In this document: positions 17,514 to 22,500 of the stretch, piece after piece
Layout of the letters: every line of letters begins with the position of its first letter
Numbering within the stretch: the first letter of the stretch is position 1
Assembly: GCA_002284615.2 (NCBI GenBank)
Contig: MU069883.1
Coordinates: 10,499-32,998, forward strand
Length of the DNA: 22,500 bases
Source: Dunaliella salina
Lineage: Eukaryota > Chlorophyta > Chlorophyceae > Chlamydomonadales > Dunaliellaceae
Direction: 5' to 3'
Made by a program: the position numbers and the translations under genes
The notes under the pieces: model-generated
What the model was told of the DNA's origin: nothing
What the model saw: the letters and a program-made list of their open reading frames with translations, nothing else
The model's database searches: none

Positions 17514-17889
17514 TTCACTCCCTCTAGTGCTGTGCCGCTACACTACAAACCAGCACTCAAGCAACAGCAGCAAAACATCAACTTCTGCGGCTGTGCAGCT
17601 CTTGCACACAGCTCACCCTCATCAAATTTACCTGTCAGCATGCTGCCTAAGCTTAGTGTGGTGCGCTTTTCTTTCCTCGAATCCATTTCTTGGAGGTTGT
17701 CCTCCTCTAAAAGTGCTGGTTCACCTGCTGCGTACTTTTTGCTTGACACCTCAAATCTGCATTTGGCCTTTCTGGCTGGCGTTGACTTTTCTTTCCTTTC
17801 TTACTAGGAATGGCAGGATGAACATAAAAATCCATGTCCCTTGTACTACTACTGCCTAGTAGGCATAAGCCAAAAGAGAGTGAGAAAAA
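17514..17889. other. Unrecognised spacer between LINE fragments
   Basis: Short open frames exist on both strands, but no family is recognisable. It may be older LINE sequence or unrelated DNA. Confidence 0.35.
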
Positions 17890-18165
17890 AAAAGGTAAAA
17901 CTATAGAAAGGGAACTCGCTCTCAAAGCTCAATCAATCAAGAAAAAGAGGATGCATTGGCTCAACAGAGCCAGAAGTCCAGGGCCCCTCTTGATCAAGAT
18001 TTTCCAGGGATCTGGAGGGTTACCAGAAGTACCCTGCTTGGCTGTAAGAAATACTACTGTTTTTGGTGGCGCCCCTGCTTATGGCAACTTTGTGGGAAAA
18101 AACTACAGGATAGAGTTCACATGCAAGCTTAGCAGCCCATTGGTGGTAATGGTCTAACTTGTTGA
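17890..18165 (-). mobile_element. LINE fragment 4, decayed 3' end
   Basis: The reverse complement aligns with the 3' end of fragment 3: TAAGCTTGCATGTGAACTCT, CTATCCTGTA, AAAGTTGCC and GTAACCCTCCAGATCC, followed by CTTTTTCTTGATTGATTG. No open frame remains. Confidence 0.7.
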
Positions 18166-18310
18166 ATGTAGGGGAGAACCTGGCGTGACTCAGTCGCATT
18201 GGTCGCCTTGTCCCTTCGGGGGAGACTGCGGTGGTCCGGGAGGTGTCGCAAGTTCTAATCCGGTGGGGGCGAGCCTGGAAGCCCTTTCCTTAATGCACGC
18301 TCTGAGATCG
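18166..18310 (+). mobile_element. tRNA-derived SINE candidate
   Basis: An A-box-like TGGCGTGACTCAGT (18181-18194) and a B-box GTTCTAATCC (18252-18261; one change from GTTCGAATCC) are separated as in a long-variable-arm tRNA. A CCC-TTCG-GGG hairpin lies between them. The sequence is not a clean tRNA cloverleaf. It ends with CCTTAATGCACGC (18288-18300), identical to the 3' motif of the local LINE family, followed shortly by a T-run. That combination of pol III head and LINE-like tail is typical of SINEs. Confidence 0.5.
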
Positions 18311-18405
18311 CTAAATGCGTAGAGCGTTGGAATTTTTTTTTAAACAGCCAAGCATTGGAACCAAAGCATTGCAGCGTTGACCTGTTGTGCATTCATAAAT
18401 AAAGG

Positions 18406-18487
18406 CATGAAGCACCACATACAATTTGCTTGATTCTGATCGTACCTTTATCTATGAGAGAATATGATGCACCACATGCGATTTGCC
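18406..18487 (+). repeat. 59-bp spaced direct repeat
   Basis: ATGAAGCACCACATACAATT at 18406 and ATGATGCACCACATGCGATT at 18465 are similar, and both are followed by TGC. No function is recognised. Confidence 0.6.
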
Positions 18488-18539
18488 GTAATCTGAAGTG
18501 CATATGTCAAAGCAAGCGAACAGAAGCCAGTTACATTGC

Positions 18540-18860
18540 CCTCTTTCCTCCCTCTCAGGGCAGAGTCTGTCCGGCAGACCTTGCCTTCATGGACATTGGC
18601 AGCGCAATCTTATTGCTTTACAGGACCTCCAGATTCCTGAGCACTCAACAAATAGAACCCTCCCTAAATATATTTTCACTCACCCTTTCCCTGACAAAGA
18701 GAGGCTCACTCCTAGCCACCCTGATGCAATATTAGTTGTTCCCATGAAAGAAGTGCCAAGGACCAATTCCCGGTATCCATTGAGGAGTGCAGGGGGGCGC
18801 TCAAGTCGTCGCTCAAATCGGTGCTTTGGTTGTGCGGTAACTCTTCCGCGTGCATTAAGG
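18540..18860 (+). mobile_element. LINE fragment 5
   Basis: The plus strand encodes IALQDLQIPEHSTNRTLPKY, IFTHPFPDKERL, SHPDAILVVPM and SRYPLRSAGG, nearly the same as fragment 3 (ALQDLQIPEHATNRTLPKY, RPDALLVVPL). It covers the region between the knuckle and the ExK motif, then ends. At 18848-18860 lies the inverse complement of CCTTAATGCACGC, so a second, opposite-strand element end abuts it. Confidence 0.85.
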
Positions 18861-18880
18861 GGGGTAAGAACCCCTAGCAA

Positions 18881-19150
18881 TTCTTGCTCTCCTGCAGTAT
18901 ACCGGGGTAATTGACTCCTGCTGGTCGGAGTTCTTGCTCTCCTGCAGTATACCGCGGTAATTGACTCCTGCTGGTCGGAGTTTCCTACTCTCATATGCCA
19001 GTGGCCTTTGCTTTTGTACAGCTCCAATTCCTTCTTTTAATGCGTCACACACTACCACAAAAGGAGTTAAGAAGTCTAGCAATGCCAGCACAGGGGCGTT
19101 TGTGTGTGGACGTTTTGCTGCAAGGAAGGCTGCTTCTCTCAGCTGCAGCT
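18881..19150 (-). mobile_element. Ty3/gypsy RNase H fragment with 50-bp tandem duplication
   Basis: The minus strand encodes LREAAFLAAKRPHTNAPVLA, LLDFLTPFVVVCDALKEGIG and RPLAYESRKLRPAGVNY, the connection/RNase H region of Ty3/gypsy polyproteins (family pattern APVLALPDF..PF.V..DAS..GIGAVL..RP.AY.SRKL.PA..NY). It is cut just after VNY, where a 50-bp unit (18881-18930 and 18931-18980, one mismatch) is duplicated and shifts the frame. No LTRs or other pol domains are present, so it is a dead fragment. Confidence 0.85.
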
Positions 19151-19154
19151 CCAT

Positions 19155-19184
19155 CATCATCATCACACACACACACACACACAG
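19155..19184. repeat. CAT/CA microsatellite
   Basis: A (CAT)n run passes into a (CA)n run at the 5' limit of the minus-strand gypsy fragment. Confidence 0.85.
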
Positions 19185-19338
19185 ACAAACACCAAAAGCG
19201 TAATTAGGCAGAGGCTCATGCATGCCAAGGCAGATGATGAGGTTAAGCAAGTACATGGGAATGATTCCATAGTACAGGAGCTGTACTAGTTGCACAGTGC
19301 CAGGCAGACGCATGACAATGCAAAGCAGTGTTGCTGTC

Positions 19339-19416
19339 CTACCCGGAGGCACATCCACCCTCCTCTTCCTCCTCCTCAGAGGCTGCGTAGTCTGGGTCAG
19401 CCTCACACTTATTGTC
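19339..19416 (-). CDS. Terminal exon of unrecognised acidic-tail protein
   Basis: On the minus strand, acceptor TTTTTGCTCTGCCCACAG is followed by 25 codons and TAG (19339-19341): DNKCEADPDYAAS, six glutamates, then GGCASG. An acidic C-terminal tail of this kind is common in nuclear or chromatin proteins, but I do not recognise the family. The phase agrees with direct splicing from the exon at 20072-20194, giving ..RKASRQ/DNKCEADPDY... . That junction is inferred from phase and splice sites only. It could instead be chance in a repeat-rich region. Confidence 0.5.
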   Translation of the reverse strand, partial: DNKCEADPDYAASEEEEEEGGCASG

Positions 19417-19990
19417 CTGTGGGCAGAGCAAAAATTAAGGCGCAAAAATACGGGGAATAAGCGCTGAACATTTTTCAACTTTTTTGCAATTTCATTGATG
19501 CTTGCACACCGCTAAGCTACCGGCCCTTGTGTCGCTACCATATTGACCCTTTTTTTACACTGTGAAGAGCGAGCGCACAAAAAGTGTGCATGTCAGAATC
19601 ACCACCCAAGCTACCTCGGACGATGTGGAAACCAAGCTCACCTTGATGCTTTTGTCATCACTCTCTCATGATTCATTGTACCTCACAGGCCTGGATGTAA
19701 GGGTTGCTCGCTGGGCAACCGCGCGTGCGCTACTGCTCGGACTGGAACCCAGTCTTTATGAGTGTGACTGCGCCGTATGGGATGCCTGTTTGTCCTCATC
19801 ATCAGACCTAAGCCCATGGACAGCTTTGGTGATGCTCTCAGCAGAAGCTTTCAAAAGAAAGAAGAGAGCGCTGAAAGCCAGAGCCATGCACCCAGACAGG
19901 TCAGATCTGACAGTCAGGCCTTGTGAAGCGACGTCCTTGTAAAGGGCAAGCCGCTGCGCACAGACTCTCCCTTGCATGTGGCCCGATGCT

Positions 19991-20060
<70 letters not shown>

Positions 20061-20071
20061 AAGGGCCTCAC
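19417..20071 (-). other. Intron of the minus-strand gene, with (GT)n tract
   Basis: The 655 bp between the two best minus-strand exons contain the (AC)n run at 19993-20057 (GT on the minus strand). Other open stretches (for example RSDDEDKQASHTAQSHS on minus, or SFGDALSRSFQKKEES on plus, around 19800-19880) could be exon pieces, but they lack a convincing pair of splice sites. Confidence 0.4.
19993..20057. repeat. (AC)n microsatellite, 65 bp
   Basis: An uninterrupted AC dinucleotide run. Confidence 0.98.
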
Positions 20072-20194
20072 CTGGCGAGAGGCTTTGCGGGGGGTGGTCG
20101 CGGGCGCCTCCTCTACCTCCTGCACCTCGTGCTCTTCAGTGTCGCTTGTGCTGGTCTCGCCCACCTCGCTAGTATGGCTGAGGCTGCGCGGCGC
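20072..20194 (-). CDS. Internal exon of unrecognised acidic protein
   Basis: On the minus strand, acceptor TCCCTCGCTCACAG and donor GTGAGG bound a 123-bp, phase-0 open exon of 41 codons: APRSLSHTSEVGETSTSD, TEEHEVQEVEEAPATTPRK and ASRQ. The composition (Ser/Thr/Glu-rich, then a short basic patch) suggests a disordered linker. Codons are G/C-ending, like the trpB exons and unlike the surrounding repeats. The plus-strand reading is Cys/Ser-rich and has no matching splice sites. The product is unknown. Confidence 0.6.
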
Positions 20195-20342
20195 CTGTGA
20201 GCGAGGGACAAGGAATTGGCTGGGTAGTGTGCAGTGGGAGATCTACTGAGGGGGGGGGGGTTTAGAATGAGAGGACACCACAACCATATAAGGCAACGCA
20301 GGCTCCACCAAAAAAAAGCTTGAGCTCGCACTTCACGCTAAC

Positions 20343-20384
20343 CTTGGGCCACACATTCAAGGGGGGCAGCTCCATGCATGCTGC
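20343..20384 (-). CDS. Possible upstream mini-exon of the minus-strand gene
   Basis: A 42-bp open, phase-0 segment (AACMELPPLNVWPK) lies between CCCCTTGCACGATACAG and GTTAGC on the minus strand. It would join in phase to the 20072-20194 exon. The evidence is only splice signals and phase, so this is tentative. Confidence 0.3.
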
Positions 20385-20469
20385 CTGTATCGTGCAAGGG
20401 GGGGAACACACACAAAATGGATGTTCCTTCAAAGACCTACTCATGTCCATGGGGAAAAGACCAGAGGGG

Positions 20470-21010
20470 GGCGACAGAGGCCTGAAAGAGGGTACTTTTC
20501 AAATGTTCCTGGAGTACGTGCATCCCAACTGGCCCCTTTTAAGACTACTGCCCAGATGTATCACCTAAGCTTAAAAAGTGCCAGTTGGGGTGCACCTGCC
20601 TAATGGGCCACGGCGTGAACCCTAATTTTCACCATCAAAACTCCATAACTGACCACCCACTGCACCAAATAAGGTGATTTTTTGATATTTAAAGTCCTTG
20701 TATCAAATAAATATCATTGCAAAAAAGAATGGGATAAAAACACCCATTAGTTGGTCAGATACAGAATTCCAGCCATTTCCCTTAGAAAATCTTGCTGAAG
20801 GGGTGCCAAAAAGGTCAAAATTTGACCTCCATCTTTTCTATTTTTTAATCTGCGGGATGTTAGCATATCATATATAGGGGTTATTACAAAATATTTTTGG
20901 GGGTGAAAAATGGCTCCAGGGTGGAGCTGTGGGCCATTTTTGGGTGACCTGAGGCCAGCGGAGTGATCTGGGGACCTCAGATTTTCATGAACTTTTGGGG
21001 GACATGATCA
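20470..21010 (+). repeat. Dispersed repeat family B, copy 2
   Basis: It aligns with the reverse complement of 11600-12268, from GGGCGACAGAGGCCTGAAAG through GCGTGAACCCTAA, TTGGTCAGATACAGAATT and GGGTGCCAAAAAGGTCA to GAGTGATCTGGGG. It lacks the hairpin of copy 1 and carries about 110 bp not seen there near 20820-20930. Confidence 0.85.
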
Positions 21011-21120
21011 TTAATTGAATCTTAATGTTAGAATGAAGGAAAAAGTCAGGAGAGAATATATCTAGTGGTTTTGGCCTGTTGACCCCCTCTGGGACTCGGA
21101 AAATACTGCAATTTCAATTG

Positions 21121-21236
21121 ACGCTAGTGGACAGGTCTATTGCAAATGCTGCCTGTCTGCGGGGTGGCACCTCAACACCGGCCTGCATAAGTGCTTCCTT
21201 GCCTGCTAACAGGAAGCGCCACCTATCCACTAGCGT
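21121..21236. repeat. Inverted repeat / foldback, 16-bp arms
   Basis: ACGCTAGTGGACAGGT (21121) and ACCTATCCACTAGCGT (21221) pair with one mismatch. Inside the loop a second hairpin, GCTTCCT..AGGAAGC (about 21193-21216), is present. No gene is recognised between 21011 and 21485. Confidence 0.7.
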
Positions 21237-21484
21237 ACCCTGCAATGGACATGCAATGCGTTTCACATATGTGCAACATTAATTCCGGAGTTGCCCCATA
21301 TGTGTGCACCCACGTCTTTTTTGCCGAGGTTACGATTGTGCCTTGCATGTGCATGCGCACAAGGCGACAAACAAGTGGACATTGCATGGTCATTGTTTTC
21401 CAGAAACGTGTTCACATCCTCCACACATTCTACTTACTCTACCTGCTGCATGCCATGCACTGTGAGCTTGCATGGTTGGCCGGA

Positions 21485-22500
21485 CAAGCAGGCTAGCATA
21501 AGAAAAGTTGGATAATTGACCAAGGCTGTGACCCATCCTTGTCCATAACGGTAAGCAAAAAATTGGAGCAGGCGTCTACTGCTCGTCCACTGACAGCAAG
21601 AATTTTGTAGAACCAAACGATGCCAGGATTCTAAAACCATCACTAGAGCTGAATTAGCAGCAATTGTTGCTGCTATCATCACCAAATATGCAGATACTGC
21701 ATAAGACAGCCTCACCTCTTTCAATCAAATACGTAAACAGCTTCTCTATCCTGAAAGACATATGAGGCATATCCAAGGAGACGTCCTTAAAATGATTTTA
21801 ACGCTCATTAGAGATTTCCATACCAAAATTCGAATTTACAAAGTGAAGTCCAATGCTGGCATCGCTTGAAATGAATGTGCAGATGCCATTGCAAAGCATC
21901 AGGCAAAGCAAGCACAGGACTGTGTGGCAGACACCGAGATCCCTGGTGCAGGTCCTGGTGGAAATCCATTAACTAATATTTTCTGGTTAGCCAAGGAAGA
22001 AAGAGTACATGCTGCAGGTACATCTACGTGTCCACCACCCACCCACAAGCTCACCTATCTCCCCAATCTTCGAGATGCTCTCAAATCCCACATGCATTCT
22101 AAACACAAGCTTGGATATGCCAATGCCAAAACAGGTTACTACTCTTACTATCAAAACTTAGTACTGCAAGTAGATAAAAAATTAGCAATGCCTTCAGAAA
22201 TATGCCCAACATCTCTGTAAACGTGAAGCGTACCATCCTGCAGTACCGCACAGGCACCTCTACAGCCAAAAACATGCTGTGCGTTTGAAAGGACAACTGA
22301 TCCATCTTGCCCCCTCTCAGGCTGCCATCATTTGGACAGCGCACTACACATGCTCTCAGGCTGCCAAAATCATTTCATCTCCAACATGAGTATTGAACGC
22401 CATAACATTGCAGGCAGGGTGATTACAAAAGCCTTCAGCAAATGCCCTGTAGGAGCAGGCCTGGTCTATGCAGGCGTAGGAAGCGATTCTAAGCTTGCTC
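21485..22500 (+). mobile_element. LINE fragment 6, runs off window
   Basis: The plus strand matches fragment 3 from just before the RNase H domain: TITRAELAAIVAAI keeps the catalytic Glu, then SLTSFNQIRKQLLYPERH, VKSNAGIA and NECADAIAKHQA. After that come THKLTYLPNLRDALKSHMHS, KHKLGYANAKTGYYSYYQN and a knuckle variant CPLSGCHHLDSALHMLSGC, in which one Cys is replaced by Ser and two residues are added. It ends at the window edge with IERHNIAGRVITKAFSK. Several stops and frameshifts make it a pseudogene. Confidence 0.88.

Noticed and set aside
18166..18310. Functional tRNA gene
   Set aside because: No complete cloverleaf or acceptor stem could be formed by eye; a SINE head fits better.
19562..19942. 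126-residue plus-strand open frame
   Set aside because: No family resemblance; it overlaps the inferred minus-strand intron and has no supporting signals.
19756..20164. Cys-Val or His-Thr repeat proteins
   Set aside because: Translations of the (AC)n microsatellite.

Overview
The window is nuclear DNA of a eukaryote, most likely a green alga. Evidence: a plant/chloroplast-type tryptophan synthase beta gene cut into at least eight exons by GT-AG introns of 0.36-2.9 kb; a 3' fragment of 18S rRNA followed by a group I intron at a site where green-algal nuclear rDNA carries such introns; a candidate TGTAA polyadenylation signal; and dense, decayed LINE and Ty3/gypsy debris. Dunaliella-like chlorophytes (long repeat-rich introns, 18S group I introns, intermediate GC) are my best guess. 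That is inference, not proof.

Layout. (1) 1-8424, plus strand: trpB lacking only its 5' exons. Exons are 230-392, 1420-1473, 2156-2275, 2835-2948, 5830-5952, 7073-7212, 7792-7924 and 8287-8424. They join in phase into about 327 residues that keep the PLP lysine, the glycine-rich phosphate loop and the C-terminal SGRGDKD motif. (2) 8425-10440: 3' flank and intergenic DNA with small dispersed repeats. (3) 10441-11093: a TA-flanked terminal-inverted-repeat element. (4) 11100-13490: a 114-bp tandem repeat, dispersed families A and B, a 25-bp foldback hairpin, and an rDNA fragment (decayed 18S 3' end plus a group I intron core) lying between family A pieces. (5) 13500-18860: at least five fragments of one LINE family in both orientations, plus a tRNA-like SINE candidate. 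(6) 18881-19150: a Ty3/gypsy RNase H fragment. (7) 19339-20384, minus strand: the last two or three exons of an unrecognised acidic protein gene, with a (GT)n tract in an intron. (8) 20470-21010: a second copy of family B. (9) 21485-22500: another LINE fragment running off the window.

The most unusual signal is in trpB. At least seven splice junctions are each embedded in a local tandem array whose unit contains the splice site plus a short piece of the adjoining exon. The acceptors of exons at 230, 1420, 2156, 2835 and 7073 have about 3, 2-3, 2, 7 and 9 copies. The donors at 5953 and 7213 have 3 and 5 copies. Only the exon-proximal copy continues into intact coding sequence, so the others are decoy splice sites and pseudo-exon stubs. 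The introns seem to have grown by repeated duplication of exon-intron boundaries. Two decoy acceptors (at 1360 and 2769) would add exactly 20 and 22 codons in frame.

Apart from trpB and the partial minus-strand gene I see no intact protein gene. The remainder is transposon remains, repeats and unrecognised intergenic or intronic DNA.
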